Positions 34,050-44,158 are shown, counted from the first letter of the stretch. The stretch is DNA of 64,000 bases from Pontibacter litorisediminis (GCF_029360645.1 NZ_JARDUA010000003.1:434001-498000), one strand, 5' to 3'. Numbers and translations are program-made. The notes: a model not told the origin generated them from the sequence alone.

Positions 34050-34820
34050 TTAAGCGTTGGCTTTCACTCTTGGTGCCTTGGCGGCCTTTACTTTCACTGG
34101 TTTCAGTTTGATGATGCTCAGTTTGTCCAGCGTCCAGATCACCGGCCAGGTTGGGTCCACTTCCCACCACTTCACGCCGAAGTTCACGCGGTTAGGCAGC
34201 TTGTGGTGGTTGTTCTGGAAAAGCTCACCGCCTGTCAGGAAGTCGAAGAAAAGCGAGTTCCTGGACTTATCGTTGTTGTCGAAGTTCTGATAGCCATACT
34301 TGTGGCCGCTCCAGTTCACGATAGCGCCGTGCACCGGGCCCATCAGGAAATGGATTGGCAGCAGCAGGAACATCCACCACTGGGTGGCAAAGGCAATGTA
34401 GAACAGCACATACCCTACGCCCCAGCCAATTCTGGACCAGTAAGAGTCGCCGATCTTTTCCAGCAGCGGCCATACCGGGTAATTGCCCTCAAAGCGGCGC
34501 TCCGGCTCCACACGGTTGTTCAGCACGTCGTTGTAGATCTCCTTCGTCTTCCACATCATCGTGAAGGCGTTGTTGGAGAAGTGCGGTGAGTGCGGGTCGC
34601 GCTCGGTGTCGGAGAACGCGTGGTGCATGCGGTGCAGGATCGCGTAGGCACGCGGCGACAGGAACGAGGAGCCCTGTGCAATGTAGGTCAGCAGGTAAAA
34701 CGCCTTTTCCCAGAACGGGTTCATGGTGAACATTTTATGTGCTGCATAGCGGTGCAGGTAAAAGGTCTGCACGAACAGCGACAGGTACCAGTGCACCACA
34801 AAAAAGATAAGTATGGCCAT
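34050..34820 (-). CDS. Membrane fatty-acid (acyl-CoA) desaturase
   Basis: 256 aa. Three His clusters of the di-iron site are present: HRYAAH (about residue 23), HRMHHAFSD (about 63) and NNHHKLPN (about 203), with hydrophobic segments between them (FFVVHWYLSLFVQTFYL; YVLFYIAFATQWWMFLLLPIHFL). It introduces a double bond, probably delta-9, into acyl chains in the inner membrane. The C-terminal tail is Lys/Ala-rich (KVKAAKAPRVKANA). A TAGCTTTG box lies at 34894-34901 on this strand. Single gene. Confidence 0.93.
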   Translation of the reverse strand: MAILIFFVVHWYLSLFVQTFYLHRYAAHKMFTMNPFWEKAFYLLTYIAQGSSFLSPRAYAILHRMHHAFSDTERDPHSPHFSNNAFTMMWKTKEIYNDVLNNRVEPERRFEGNYPVWPLLEKIGDSYWSRIGWGVGYVLFYIAFATQWWMFLLLPIHFLMGPVHGAIVNWSGHKYGYQNFDNNDKSRNSLFFDFLTGGELFQNNHHKLPNRVNFGVKWWEVDPTWPVIWTLDKLSIIKLKPVKVKAAKAPRVKANA

Positions 34821-34986
34821 TAATGTATGGGGTATGAGTGATTAGATCTACTTGTGCGGCAGAGCCCGTGTTGTGAACACGCCTTACCATACGCAAAGCT
34901 ACAACACGAATTCAAAAGTAAAATAACATTGGCTGGGTAAAAGTTCAGAAAGTGATAAATATCATGTTTCTGCCTCGCTGCCTAAA

Positions 34987-35670
34987 TCAGGCCAATTGCC
35001 GGAATAAGGCCCACACCGGCGTGGCCGGGGGAGGGGCGCTAACGGTGACCGGGGTTTTCAGCGTCGGGTGGGTAAACTGCAGCCGGCGCGCGTGCAGGGC
35101 GATGCTTTTGTCAGGCAGTGGCTGGTCAGCGCCATACTTCAGGTCGCCCAGGATGGGGCAGTGCATGGATGCCAACTGCACCCGGATCTGATGCGGCCTG
35201 CCGGTGATGGGGTTTACCTCCAGCAGGTGCTTGCCCTGCTGGGTGCTCAGCAGCTTATAGTTCAACTCTGACCTTGATCCGGCTGCATTATCCTTGGCGT
35301 ATGCCTTGGTAACATTGCGCGAGCTGTCTTTCACAAGCCAGTGCACCAGGTTTCCCTGCTCCTGCCTTGGCCGGTTCTGCACCACGGCCCAGTATGTCTT
35401 TTCGGTTTTCTTGCTTCGGAATAGCTCGTTGAGGCGGGTAAGGGCTTTGGAGGTCTTGGCCAGCAACACCACGCCGCTCACCGGCCTGTCGAGGCGGTGC
35501 ACCACGCCCACAAACACATTGCCCGGCTTGTTATACTTCTCCCTGATGTACTCCTTTGCCAGATCGGCCAGCGTTACATCCCCTGTGTCGTCGCCGTGCA
35601 CCAGCAGGCCCGCAGGCTTGTTTACCACCAGCACATGGTTATCCTCAAAAAGAACGTCTAAAGAAGCCAT
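34987..35670 (-). CDS. RluA-family pseudouridine synthase
   Basis: 227 aa. The catalytic motif VHRLDRPVSGVVLLAKT (Asp of HRLD) is intact, as are DNHVLVVNKPAGLLVH at the N-terminus and EVNPITGRPHQIRVQLA. The N-terminal S4 domain found in RluC/RluD is missing, so this resembles RluA or TruC-like enzymes that modify 23S rRNA or tRNA. The exact uridine cannot be inferred. It stands 155 bp from panB on the same strand; that gap carries an imperfect inverted repeat (35693-35710 with 35795-35812). Confidence 0.93.
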   Translation of the reverse strand: MASLDVLFEDNHVLVVNKPAGLLVHGDDTGDVTLADLAKEYIREKYNKPGNVFVGVVHRLDRPVSGVVLLAKTSKALTRLNELFRSKKTEKTYWAVVQNRPRQEQGNLVHWLVKDSSRNVTKAYAKDNAAGSRSELNYKLLSTQQGKHLLEVNPITGRPHQIRVQLASMHCPILGDLKYGADQPLPDKSIALHARRLQFTHPTLKTPVTVSAPPPATPVWALFRQLA

Positions 35671-35825
35671 AGGCTGTAGTTAAAAATTTAGCGTTATGAG
35701 TTTAAAGTTTATGGTGATAAATGAAAGCCCCACAAAGAGCTGCATCTTTAAGTAAGCATATGCGAGCGCTATAGCTAAGAAGAGTGGCTCACTCGTAACT
35801 TTTAACTCATAACTTTCAACTCTGA

Positions 35826-36644
35826 TTAGTATGCTTCTTTCTCGTTCGGGAAATCCTTGCTCTTTACGTCCTGCACGTAGTGCTTTACGGCATCGGTCAT
35901 GATGGTGTGCAGGTCGGCGTAGCGGCGCAGGAAACGCGGCTTAAACTCTTTGTTGATGCCCAGCATGTCGTGCACCACCAGTACCTGTCCGTCCACGTGC
36001 GGTCCGGCGCCAATGCCTATGATCGGGATCTGCAGTTGCTCGGCCACGCGTTTGGCCAACTCCGACGGGATCTTCTCCAGCACAATAGAGAAGCAACCTA
36101 GCTCCTGCAGCAGCAGCGCATCGTCGATCAGCTTCTGTGCCTCGGCCTCCTCCTTGGCGCGCACGCTGTAGGTGCCGAATTTGTAGATGGACTGTGGCGT
36201 AAGGCCCAGGTGGCCCATCACCGGAACGCCTGCACTAAGTATGCGCGTAATGGATTCCTTTATCTCCGCGCCACCCTCCAGCTTTATACCGTGCGCCCCA
36301 GACTCCTTCATGATGCGGATGGTAGAACGCAGCGCCTCCGAAGAGTTGCCCTGGTATGAGCCAAACGGCAGGTCCACCACCACAAAGGCCCGGCTCACGC
36401 CGCGCACCACCGAAGAGGCATGGTAGATCATCTGGTCCAGTGTGATCGGCAAGGTGGTCTCATGGCCAGCCATTACGTTAGAGGCCGAGTCGCCCACCAG
36501 CAGCACGTCTACGCCGGCGGCATCCAGGATGGTGGCCATGGAAAAGTCGTAAGCCGTAAGCATGGAGATTTTCTCCCCACGCTCCTTCATGTTCTGCAGT
36601 TGGTGCGTGGTAACTTTCTTGATATCGTTTTTATGTACAGACAT
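35826..36644 (-). CDS. panB: 3-methyl-2-oxobutanoate hydroxymethyltransferase
   Basis: 272 aa from the ATG at 36644 ([16 protein letters not shown]); the frame is open further but this start fits the family. First step of pantothenate synthesis, adding a hydroxymethyl group from methylene-THF to ketoisovalerate. Motifs seen are [40 protein letters not shown] and [12 protein letters not shown], with metal and substrate residues, and [20 protein letters not shown]. Cytosolic. It lies downstream of the lptD terminator on the same strand. Confidence 0.97.
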   Translation of the reverse strand: MSVHKNDIKKVTTHQLQNMKERGEKISMLTAYDFSMATILDAAGVDVLLVGDSASNVMAGHETTLPITLDQMIYHASSVVRGVSRAFVVVDLPFGSYQGNSSEALRSTIRIMKESGAHGIKLEGGAEIKESITRILSAGVPVMGHLGLTPQSIYKFGTYSVRAKEEAEAQKLIDDALLLQELGCFSIVLEKIPSELAKRVAEQLQIPIIGIGAGPHVDGQVLVVHDMLGINKEFKPRFLRRYADLHTIMTDAVKHYVQDVKSKDFPNEKEAY

Positions 36645-36684
36645 AGCTCGCTGTGGTTTTAGGTGTAAAGCTATAAAATCTAAA

Positions 36685-36722
36685 AACAAGAACAGCCACG
36701 TTTTGGTGTGGCTGTTCTTGTT
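36685..36722 (-). terminator. Terminator of lptD
   Basis: 15-bp perfect arms (36685-36699 and 36708-36722), 8-nt loop, overlapping the last two bases of the lptD stop codon; AAAAA at the far side is the minus-strand U-tract. Confidence 0.85.
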
Positions 36723-39426
36723 AATAGTTGTATCCGGTGCTGCTGCGTTTGGTCAGTTTCAGGTCCTGGAGCAGCGCGGAGCGTGCATTTATAGTCAGGT
36801 TGTAGCCCCGAAGCAGGCCAAACGGTACCCACCCGATGCTCATGTCCCAGCAGTGCAGGTCGCGGTAAATCTGCACGTTGGCGTAGGAGATGTTCTGATT
36901 CGAGATGTCATACGTGGCGTTATAGGTTACCTTCCATTTCTCTGTTATGTTCAGGGAACCGTCTATGCCCATTGTCTGGATTACCCTGGTTTCTCCCCGC
37001 AGGCCAAAGGAGCGGTTGTAGTTCAGGGAGTAATTCAAATTCAAGGTCCACGGAATTTTAAAGTCCACGTACTGCGGCAGCAGCGGGTCAAACGGCTCCT
37101 GCTCCAGCGATGGCAGGTTGTCCGGGGTAGTCGTCTCTGAGCGGAACGCCTCCGGATTCAGGCTGGCCGTCAGGTTCAGGCCCGCATTCGTAATCCTGCC
37201 CAACCTTCCCTTCGACAAGTCGAAGTAATACCGGTCTATCGTCTGTCCTGTGCTGTCGTTTTTCTGGTACGGGTCCAGGGTAGAGTTGAAGTTCATGTTG
37301 ATGAACTTGAAGAGCTTGGTGTTCAGGGATACCCTAATTGGCGACAGGTTCAGGGAGTCGCGGGCGAAGTCGTAGCTGGAGGAGAGGCGCAGGTTGTCAA
37401 TGATGCTTACCTTCTCGGTCTTTACCTCGGCCGTGTCGCTCTTGGCCTTCACTTTCATCTCCACGCTGTTATCAATACTGAAGCTAAGGGCAGAGCTGAG
37501 GCCGGTTGCCGGCAGCGCTGTCCGGAATCGGCCCAAGTCGCGGTACTCCGCCAGGTTTGTGTTGGGGTCCACGCCCACCAAAGTGCGCTGGTAGAACCCA
37601 TAGCGCTCATCGGCAAAGTCGGGCCGGAAGTTGTAGCTGATGCTTGGCCTTACCAGGTGGCGTATGGCCTCCACTTTGCCGCCCTGTTTAAAGTTTACCG
37701 TACCGTATACGGTGGTGTTCAGGCTTGCGCCGGCGCTGTACTGGTACACCCTTCCGAAACTGGTCGTGTCGATGTCGATGCGCTGGGAGTCCGGGTCAAA
37801 GCGGAAACTATACTTTTCGTCCAGCCAGGTTTCGCTGTAGTTCACGTTCGGGCTGAAGTTAAAGAAGCGGGCGATTTTATAGTTGCCCAAGCCAATGCCG
37901 AACGCATGGACGGCCTGCTTCTGTCCGCTGTCCCAGAGGCGCTGCAGGTTGTTAAAGCTTATAGGAATAGTGTCGGCAGGGCTAGCCTCCAGCAGTGGGA
38001 TATCGGAGCGCGTTCGCGCCGGCTGTACGTTCGTCACGGTGTTCGAGGCGCGCACGTTGTAAGACAGCGTGAACTTCTCGTACCACTTGTTGGTGGCCTG
38101 AGCATCTGAGAACAGCTCCGACACCGATACCTGCGACATGCTGAAGCTAAGGTCCGGCAACACAAAGTCCATCCTGCCGGATACGGTGTTCTGGCTTTGG
38201 CTGGCCTTCAAGGTATAGCTGAACGGAGAGTTCGGAATGGTCTTCTGGTACGACACGTTGGAGTTGAACGAAGGGCTCAGGTACTGCGATTGGCTCTCGT
38301 AGTTAACACGCTGGTGCGACTGGCTACCGGCGTTTACACTGGCGCTGAAGGAGCCGCGGCCAGGCTTGGTAACCGGGTTGTGGCTCCACCTGATCCAGAA
38401 GGTTTTCTGCGATGGTGGCAGTTGAGAGAACACGTTATCGGTAGAGCGGGCCTCGGAGGCAGCGATATCGGCCTCGTCGTTCTTAAAGTAGCTGTAAGAG
38501 AAGTTCATGTTGCCCCGGTAACCGTAGCGCTTCACGTAGTCTGTGCTTGCCTTCACTTCATACCCACCCAGCGAGAAGATATCACCAGTAAGGCGGGTGC
38601 CTATATAATCATTCCAGGCAAAGTAGTAGCCACCGTCATTCAGGAAGAAACCCCTGGCCCGGTTCTCGCCGTAACTCGGCACGATAACCCCGGAGGCGCG
38701 CTTGGTCTTGGGCGTGGGGAAGAGGCCGAACAGAAAGCCCAGGGGCGTGGGGATGTCACCGATCACAAGGTTAAACGGGCCTGCCATCACCTTGTCGTTG
38801 GGTATAGCCTTTATCTTGCTGGCACTGATGTAAAAGTGCGGGTGCTCCAGGTTACAGGTGGTATACTTGTTATGCAGGCCGAAGAACTCGTTGTTCTCGT
38901 TGCGTTTTACCACCTCCGAGTGTATGTATCCCTCGCCTTGCTGCGTTACTACATCAGAAATGCGCCCCCTGCGGGTTTTGTAGTTGTAGGCGATGCGCTT
39001 GGCAGCGTAGGTCTCGGCACCCTGCTTAAACACAGGGGTGCCTGCCTCCTTGCCGGTAGAGTCAGGAAGGGTAGTGGCGGTAAGGGTGTTGGTCTCGTAG
39101 TTGATCTGGATGTAGGCGGCCTCCAGGTTCATGTCGCCGTAGTTGATCTTGGCGTCGCCGTAGAGGTGCACCACCTTGTTGTCTACCTCAAACTGCATGG
39201 AGTCTCTGGCAGAGTATTTGATAGTTGTCGCGATATCGCCTTGTGGCGCGGCCAAACTCACAGAGTCCTGCCCGGCAACAAGCGCCGTGTCTTGCGCCGT
39301 TACCCGAGGTGTGTCCTGGGGGGCAGCCGTGCCGGCACGCTTAAGCCCACGCTGGGCATGAGCCAGCGGTGAGGAAAGCAGGACCGCCTGCAGCAGCAGT
39401 AAAAAAATAAAAATGTAGTGGCGCAA
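36721..39426 (-). CDS. lptD: LptD-like LPS-assembly outer-membrane protein
   Basis: 901 aa with a Sec signal peptide ([19 protein letters not shown]). Residues about 70-210 are the OstA/LptA-like jellyroll ([22 protein letters not shown]; split in the protein as [13 protein letters not shown] and [13 protein letters not shown]). The rest is a large beta-barrel with the family phrases [19 protein letters not shown] and [17 protein letters not shown]. It inserts LPS into the outer leaflet with LptE. No Cys pairs as in E. coli LptD are evident, common outside Proteobacteria. Divergent from the amidase gene, 73 bp apart. Confidence 0.9.
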   Translation of the reverse strand: MRHYIFIFLLLLQAVLLSSPLAHAQRGLKRAGTAAPQDTPRVTAQDTALVAGQDSVSLAAPQGDIATTIKYSARDSMQFEVDNKVVHLYGDAKINYGDMNLEAAYIQINYETNTLTATTLPDSTGKEAGTPVFKQGAETYAAKRIAYNYKTRRGRISDVVTQQGEGYIHSEVVKRNENNEFFGLHNKYTTCNLEHPHFYISASKIKAIPNDKVMAGPFNLVIGDIPTPLGFLFGLFPTPKTKRASGVIVPSYGENRARGFFLNDGGYYFAWNDYIGTRLTGDIFSLGGYEVKASTDYVKRYGYRGNMNFSYSYFKNDEADIAASEARSTDNVFSQLPPSQKTFWIRWSHNPVTKPGRGSFSASVNAGSQSHQRVNYESQSQYLSPSFNSNVSYQKTIPNSPFSYTLKASQSQNTVSGRMDFVLPDLSFSMSQVSVSELFSDAQATNKWYEKFTLSYNVRASNTVTNVQPARTRSDIPLLEASPADTIPISFNNLQRLWDSGQKQAVHAFGIGLGNYKIARFFNFSPNVNYSETWLDEKYSFRFDPDSQRIDIDTTSFGRVYQYSAGASLNTTVYGTVNFKQGGKVEAIRHLVRPSISYNFRPDFADERYGFYQRTLVGVDPNTNLAEYRDLGRFRTALPATGLSSALSFSIDNSVEMKVKAKSDTAEVKTEKVSIIDNLRLSSSYDFARDSLNLSPIRVSLNTKLFKFINMNFNSTLDPYQKNDSTGQTIDRYYFDLSKGRLGRITNAGLNLTASLNPEAFRSETTTPDNLPSLEQEPFDPLLPQYVDFKIPWTLNLNYSLNYNRSFGLRGETRVIQTMGIDGSLNITEKWKVTYNATYDISNQNISYANVQIYRDLHCWDMSIGWVPFGLLRGYNLTINARSALLQDLKLTKRSSTGYNY

Positions 39427-39499
39427 CTTCTTCAGAGTTCCCTAAAAGTTTACTTAATTTGTACAAAGTTATTGTTTTAGCTTTTAACTAACGAGCGTT

Positions 39500-40282
39500 G
39501 TGAAAAATATTGTTACTGTATCAATTCTGGCTTTTGTTTTTTTACTCTGCTCCTCCAGTACCCTTGAGTTCAAGAAAGAGTACAAAGTGCGCACTGTTGT
39601 GATTGATGCCGGCCATGGGGGCAAAGATGTAGGGTGTAACGGTAAATTTTCGCATGAGGCGGTTGTTGCCCTGGATATTGCCAAGCAGGTAGGCGCCTTG
39701 ATAGAGAAGAACGTGCCCGGGGTGAAAGTAGTTTACACCCGTACCGAAGACAAGTTCGTGGAACTGATAGACCGCGCCGGGATCGCCAACAAGAACAACG
39801 CTGACCTTTTCATTTCGATCCACCTGAATGCCGGCCCTCCCGCTGCTTACGGCACTGAGACCTATACCATGGGCCTCCATACTTCTAACGGCAACCTGGA
39901 GGTGGCCAAGCGCGAGAACTCGGTGATCCTGCACGAGGATGACTACGAGGCCAACTACAATGGCTTTGACCCGAACTCTCCGCAGAGCCATATCCTGTTT
40001 GCCCTGCACCAAAGCGCCTACATCGATAACAGCCTTCGCTTTGCCGAGAAGGTGGAGCGAGAGTTCAGCACAAAGGCCGGGCGCAAGAGCCGTGGCGTGA
40101 AGCAGGCGGGTTTCCTGGTGCTCTGGAAATCTTATATGCCCAGCGTGCTGATCGAGTGCGGCTTCCTGACCAACCCCACCGAGGAAAAATTTCTTAACGA
40201 TAAGACCGGGCAATCGTATATTGCATCAGGTATATATCGTGCCTTCAAGGAGTACAAGCAAGAGCTGGAGGCGATGAACTAA
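39500..40282 (+). CDS. N-acetylmuramoyl-L-alanine amidase
   Basis: 260 aa from a GTG at 39500 (MKNIVTVSILAFVFLLCSSS), a signal or lipoprotein-type N-terminus. Amidase_3 domain with the zinc ligands in VIDAGHGGKD (His), FSHEAVV (Glu) and FISIHLNAG (His), and the catalytic Glu in SVLIECGFLTNPTEE. Cleaves the stem peptide from muramic acid in the periplasm during cell separation. No SPOR or LysM domain is attached. It lies 12 bp before the MCE gene, probably one operon. Confidence 0.93.
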   Translation: MKNIVTVSILAFVFLLCSSSTLEFKKEYKVRTVVIDAGHGGKDVGCNGKFSHEAVVALDIAKQVGALIEKNVPGVKVVYTRTEDKFVELIDRAGIANKNNADLFISIHLNAGPPAAYGTETYTMGLHTSNGNLEVAKRENSVILHEDDYEANYNGFDPNSPQSHILFALHQSAYIDNSLRFAEKVEREFSTKAGRKSRGVKQAGFLVLWKSYMPSVLIECGFLTNPTEEKFLNDKTGQSYIASGIYRAFKEYKQELEAMN

Positions 40283-40294
40283 GCACACCCCTAC

Positions 40295-41380
40295 GTGAAG
40301 ATATCAAAGGAAATTAAAGTTGCGCTACTAGGCATCGTAGCACTCGTCTTACTGTACTTCGGGTTCATGTACCTGAAAGGGTCGGACATCTTCTCCGACT
40401 CCCACCGCTACTATGTGGTGTACGACAACGTAGACGGGCTCTCTGTCTCTAACCCGGTGATACTGAATGGGGTGCAGGTGGGCAGTGTGCAGAACCTCAG
40501 GCTGATGACCGACAACCAGAACAAGGTGCGGGTAGAGCTGGAGGTGCTTAAGGAACTGCAGGTGGGCGACTCGACCATTGCCGCCCTTGGAAGCTCCGAC
40601 ATCCTGGGCAGCAAGGCCATTACCCTGTACCTGGGCAACAGCACCAAAACCTATAACGGCGGCGAAACCCTTATCCCCTTCACGCAGAGCAGCATCACCG
40701 AGATGATCTCCACCAAAACAGTGCCTATCATTGACAAGGTGGATACCACACTGGCGCGCGTGAACCGCCTGCTCGATGCCGAGACCAAAGGCAATATCCG
40801 TGACATCCTGGAGAACACCAACAAAACCACGGCTGCCCTGAACGAGATGCTGCGTGCCAACCAGCAGAACATCAGTGAGATAACGGCTAATATCAATGAC
40901 TTGACTAGCTCGTTGAAACAAACACAGCGGCACATAGACCGCCTGGCCCTGAACATGGCTGAGATAACAGACACCCTGAAGCAGGTGGAGATAAACCGGT
41001 TGGTGAGCAACGCCAACGATGCGGTGGTGGAACTGCAGTCTGCGGCAGCCAAGCTGAACTCTGCGGAGGGCTCTATCGGCAAGCTAATGAATGATGAGGA
41101 GCTGTACGAGAACATGAACCGCTCCACCCAGGCGCTGAACCTGCTGCTGCGCGATATACAGGCGTATCCAAAGCGCTATGTGAGCTTCTCGGTGTTCGGC
41201 CGCAAAGACAAGTATAAGGTGGATGAGACCGGCCGAGTGATTACCCTGGAGGAGGTAAAGGAGCTGCAGGAGAGGCATCCGGAGGAGTTCCGTACGGTGC
41301 CAGACACAGTGTATGTGCCTGTGCCTAAAGGGAGTGGGGTGCAGGATGCACCTGGTACTAACGGCGCGGGCAATAATTAA
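40295..41380 (+). CDS. MlaD/MCE-family lipid-transport protein
   Basis: 361 aa from a GTG at 40295 (MKISKEIKVALLGIVALVLL). One N-terminal membrane anchor (residues 8-26), then a single MCE domain (VYDNVDGLSVSNPVILNGVQVGSV, quoted as NVDGLSVSNPVILNGVQVG) at residues about 40-115. A long helical region follows (NISEITANINDLTSSLKQ) that could form a bridge or tube. The Pro-containing tail is short. It is the periplasmic substrate-binding part of a Mla-type phospholipid transporter; the ATPase and permease genes are not in this window. Second gene after the amidase. Confidence 0.92.
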   Translation: MKISKEIKVALLGIVALVLLYFGFMYLKGSDIFSDSHRYYVVYDNVDGLSVSNPVILNGVQVGSVQNLRLMTDNQNKVRVELEVLKELQVGDSTIAALGSSDILGSKAITLYLGNSTKTYNGGETLIPFTQSSITEMISTKTVPIIDKVDTTLARVNRLLDAETKGNIRDILENTNKTTAALNEMLRANQQNISEITANINDLTSSLKQTQRHIDRLALNMAEITDTLKQVEINRLVSNANDAVVELQSAAAKLNSAEGSIGKLMNDEELYENMNRSTQALNLLLRDIQAYPKRYVSFSVFGRKDKYKVDETGRVITLEEVKELQERHPEEFRTVPDTVYVPVPKGSGVQDAPGTNGAGNN

Positions 41381-41401
41381 GCAAGCTACATGTGAAAATT
41401 G

Positions 41402-41436
41402 TATATTTGTAAAATCCGCTTTTATGGGCGGATTTT
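41402..41436 (+). promoter_or_regulatory. TATATTTG box and hairpin ahead of the carboxylase gene
   Basis: TATATTTG at 41402-41409 fits the Bacteroidota -7 element, though no TTTG lies 19-21 bp upstream. It is followed at once by a perfect 9-bp hairpin (41411-41419 and 41428-41436) ending in TTTT that could terminate the MCE transcript or form a leader structure. Confidence 0.45.
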
Positions 41437-41486
41437 CGCATTTATACTACCTTAAAACTATACAACCCATACTAATCAAACCCTTA

Positions 41487-43115
41487 ATGGATATCGAATT
41501 CAACAAAAACGAAGACGCACTGAAGCAGCTGGTGTTCCAGCTGAATAGCAAACTGAAGAAAGTACACCTGGGCGGTGGCGAGAAGCGGATTGAGAAGGAG
41601 CACGCTAAAGGTAAGATGACCGCGCGCGAGCGCATTGACTACCTGCTGGACGAAGGAAGCGAGTTTCTGGAGATCGGCGCTTTTGCCGGCGAAGGCATGT
41701 ACCAGGAGGTGGGCGGCTGCCCAAGCGGCGGCGTGGTAACCGGCATTGGCTACATCAAGGGCCGCCAATGCGTGGTGGTGGCTAACGATGCCACCGTGAA
41801 GGCGGGGGCCTGGTTCCCGATCACAGCCAAGAAAAACTTGCGCGCCCAGGAGGTCTCCATAGAGAATAAATTGCCGATAGTGTACCTGGTGGATAGCGCC
41901 GGGGTGTTTCTGCCGATGCAGGATGAGATCTTCCCGGACAAAGAGCACTTTGGGCGCATGTTCCGCAACAATGCGGTGATGAGCTCGATGGGCATTGTGC
42001 AGATAGCCGCTATCATGGGCAGCTGCGTGGCCGGGGGCGCTTACCTGCCGATTATGAGCGATGAGGCCCTGATAGTGGAGGGCACGGGCTCGGTTTTCCT
42101 GGCGGGCTCCTACTTAGTGAAATCCGCCATTGGCGAGAGCATAGACAACGAAACGCTGGGGGGCGCCACCACGCACTCCGAGATTTCGGGTGTAACCGAT
42201 TACAAGTGCAAGGACGACAAAGAGGCGCTGGACCACATCCGCAACATTTTTGACAAGATGGGCGACAAGCCGGTGGCCGGTTTTAGCCGCGTGGAGCCTG
42301 CTGCGCCAAAGCAGGACGAGAAGGAGATCTATGGCCTGTTGCCTGCTGACCGGGTGAAGCCTTACGACATGATGGACATCATCCTGCGCCTGGTGGACAA
42401 TTCGGAGTTTGAGCCTTACAAGGATCTGTACGGCCAGACCCTGATCTGCGGCCTGGCCCGCATCGATGGCTGGGCGGTGGGCATTGTGGCCAACCAGCGC
42501 AAGATTGTGAAGAGCAAGAAAGGTGAGATGCAGATGGGTGGCGTTATCTACTCCGACTCTGCCGACAAGGCCGCGCGCTTTATCATGAACTGCAACCAGA
42601 AAAAGATTCCGCTGGTGTTCCTGCAGGATGTGTCGGGCTTTATGGTGGGTAGCAAGTCAGAGCATGGCGGCATTATTAAGGATGGCGCCAAGATGGTGAG
42701 CGCCATGGCCAACTCGGTGGTGCCGAAGTTTACCATCCTAGTGGGCAACAGCTACGGTGCCGGCAACTACGCCATGTGCGGCAAGGCCTACGACCCGCGC
42801 CTGATCTACGCCTGGCCAACGGCACAACTGGCTGTGATGAGCGGCGCCGCGGCTGCCAACACGCTGCTGCAGATCCAGGTATCGGCCATGAAGGCGAAAG
42901 GCGAGGAGATAACGCCGGAGGCAGAGCAGGAGCTGCTGGAGCGCATCACCAACAAGTATAACGAGGAGCTGTCGCCATACTATGCCGCTGCCCGCCTGTG
43001 GGTGGATGGCATCATCGATCCGCTGGAGACGCGCAAGGTAATTTCCATGGGCATTGAGGCAGCCAACCACGCGCCTATCGAAAGGCCTTACAACGTGGGC
43101 GTGATCCAGACCTGA
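41487..43115 (+). CDS. Acyl-CoA carboxylase, carboxyltransferase (beta) subunit
   Basis: 542 aa from the ATG at 41487 (MDIEFNKNEDALKQLV); the open frame starts earlier inside the MCE gene but is not supported. Two crotonase-fold halves: the N-half with KMTARERIDYLLDEGSEFLE and VAGGAYLPIMSDEALIVEG, and the C-half with PLVFLQDVSGFMVGSKSEHG and VGNSYGAGNYAMCGKAYDPR. It transfers CO2 from biotin to an acyl-CoA (propionyl-, methylcrotonyl- or similar). The sequence is closer to the methylcrotonyl-like type, but with mutA, mutB and meaB in the window a role in propionyl-CoA use is possible. The biotin-carrying alpha subunit is not here. Confidence 0.93.
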   Translation: MDIEFNKNEDALKQLVFQLNSKLKKVHLGGGEKRIEKEHAKGKMTARERIDYLLDEGSEFLEIGAFAGEGMYQEVGGCPSGGVVTGIGYIKGRQCVVVANDATVKAGAWFPITAKKNLRAQEVSIENKLPIVYLVDSAGVFLPMQDEIFPDKEHFGRMFRNNAVMSSMGIVQIAAIMGSCVAGGAYLPIMSDEALIVEGTGSVFLAGSYLVKSAIGESIDNETLGGATTHSEISGVTDYKCKDDKEALDHIRNIFDKMGDKPVAGFSRVEPAAPKQDEKEIYGLLPADRVKPYDMMDIILRLVDNSEFEPYKDLYGQTLICGLARIDGWAVGIVANQRKIVKSKKGEMQMGGVIYSDSADKAARFIMNCNQKKIPLVFLQDVSGFMVGSKSEHGGIIKDGAKMVSAMANSVVPKFTILVGNSYGAGNYAMCGKAYDPRLIYAWPTAQLAVMSGAAAANTLLQIQVSAMKAKGEEITPEAEQELLERITNKYNEELSPYYAAARLWVDGIIDPLETRKVISMGIEAANHAPIERPYNVGVIQT

Positions 43116-43173
43116 GATTATACCGCGGCGGTGAATCAAAACTAACGGAAGACGTGTTATAATTTTATACTTT

Positions 43174-43205
43174 GCAGACAGCCCCTTCGGGGGCTCCTGC
43201 AATTT
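43174..43205 (+). terminator. UUCG-loop hairpin after the carboxylase gene
   Basis: 6-bp stem (43180-43185, 43190-43195) closing a TTCG tetraloop, extended by GCAG/CTGC, followed by AATTTT. It sits between the carboxylase stop and the strong GGAGGAG ribosome site of the next gene. Confidence 0.7.
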
Positions 43206-43227
43206 TAGCTTTTATTACGGAGGAGAA

Positions 43228-44076
43228 GTGACAAAAGGAGAAATCAAGGCGCTGATCTCGCTGCTGGATGACAGCGATTTCGAGGTGGCGGCATATGTGG
43301 AGAAGCAGATCGCTTATTTAGGGGAAGGCATCATCCCTTTTCTGGAGGAGGAGTGGGAGGAGACCCTCAGCACCGACCTGCAGAAGAAAATTGAGGACCT
43401 GATACACAACCTGCAGTTCGATGGGCTGACAAAGCGCTTGCTGGAGTGGAAGAATAAGGGAGCGGAGAACCTGTTGGAGGGCATGTACCTCGTGAATTCC
43501 TACCTGTACCCGGACGTGGACTTTGCCTCCATCAACAGGACCATGGACCAGCTTTACTTTGATGCCTGGACGCACATGAAGGACGAGATGCATCCCTATG
43601 ACCAGGTAAAGTCGCTCAACAACGTGCTGTTCCGGGAGAAGCGGTTCTCGGCCAACACCAAGAACTTCCACTCGCCGGCCAACTCCATGCTGCACCTGGT
43701 GCTGGAGACCAAGCGCGGCAACCCGCTCACGCTCTGCGTGATCTACATGACACTGGCGCAACGCCTGAACATGCCGGTGTATGGGGTAAACCTGCCGAAC
43801 CTGTTTATACTTACCTACAAGCTAGGTGATCTGCAGTTTTACATCAACGTCTATAACAAGGGCCTTATCCTGAGCAAGGCCGACATCGATAATTACATTC
43901 TGCAGCTGAGCCTGAACCCGGTGGATATTTTCTACGAGCCCTGCGACAACCTCGATATTGTGAAGCGGGCGCTGCGTAACCTGGCCTTCTCGTTCGAGAA
44001 GATGGATGACCCGGAGAAAGCTACCGAGGTGACCAAGCTGTTGGATGTTATTACGGATGAGGATGCAGCACATTGA
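43228..44076 (+). CDS. Transglutaminase-like / SirB1-N family protein
   Basis: 282 aa from a GTG at 43228 preceded by CGGAGGAGAA, a clear ribosome-binding site. Residues about 85-225 match the SirB1 N-terminal/transglutaminase-like domain (MKDEMHPYDQVKSLNNVLF, ANSMLHLVLETKRGNPLTLC, MPVYGVNLPNLFILTY); the family catalytic Cys corresponds to the C of PLTLC. The C-terminal helices (ALRNLAFSFEKMDDPEKA) resemble a TPR. Cytosolic; function unknown. It ends at a long perfect hairpin. Confidence 0.85.
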   Translation: MTKGEIKALISLLDDSDFEVAAYVEKQIAYLGEGIIPFLEEEWEETLSTDLQKKIEDLIHNLQFDGLTKRLLEWKNKGAENLLEGMYLVNSYLYPDVDFASINRTMDQLYFDAWTHMKDEMHPYDQVKSLNNVLFREKRFSANTKNFHSPANSMLHLVLETKRGNPLTLCVIYMTLAQRLNMPVYGVNLPNLFILTYKLGDLQFYINVYNKGLILSKADIDNYILQLSLNPVDIFYEPCDNLDIVKRALRNLAFSFEKMDDPEKATEVTKLLDVITDEDAAH

Positions 44077-44090
44077 TGCGAGAGCCACCA

Positions 44091-44144
44091 CAAGTATAAA
44101 AGCAGAAGCCGCTCCTAATGGAGCGGCTTCTGCTTTTATACTTG
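44091..44144. terminator. 25-bp perfect terminator hairpin with AAGTATA at its base
   Basis: Arms 44091-44115 and 44120-44144 are exact reverse complements around a TAAT loop. The arm bases read CAAGTATAAA and TTTATACTTG, so a head-to-head pair of the dispersed 7-mer is built into the stem. It serves the convergent transglutaminase-like and redoxin genes. Confidence 0.9.
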
Positions 44145-44158
44145 AAGGAATGTTATGC

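Noticed and set aside
38197..39372. 391-aa ORF antisense to lptD
   Set aside because: Long only because lptD has few stops in that frame; composition is unusual and lptD has a full set of family motifs.
41313..41486. N-terminal extension of the acyl-CoA carboxylase beta subunit
   Set aside because: It would overlap the MCE gene and lacks family residues; ATG at 41487 matches the known start.
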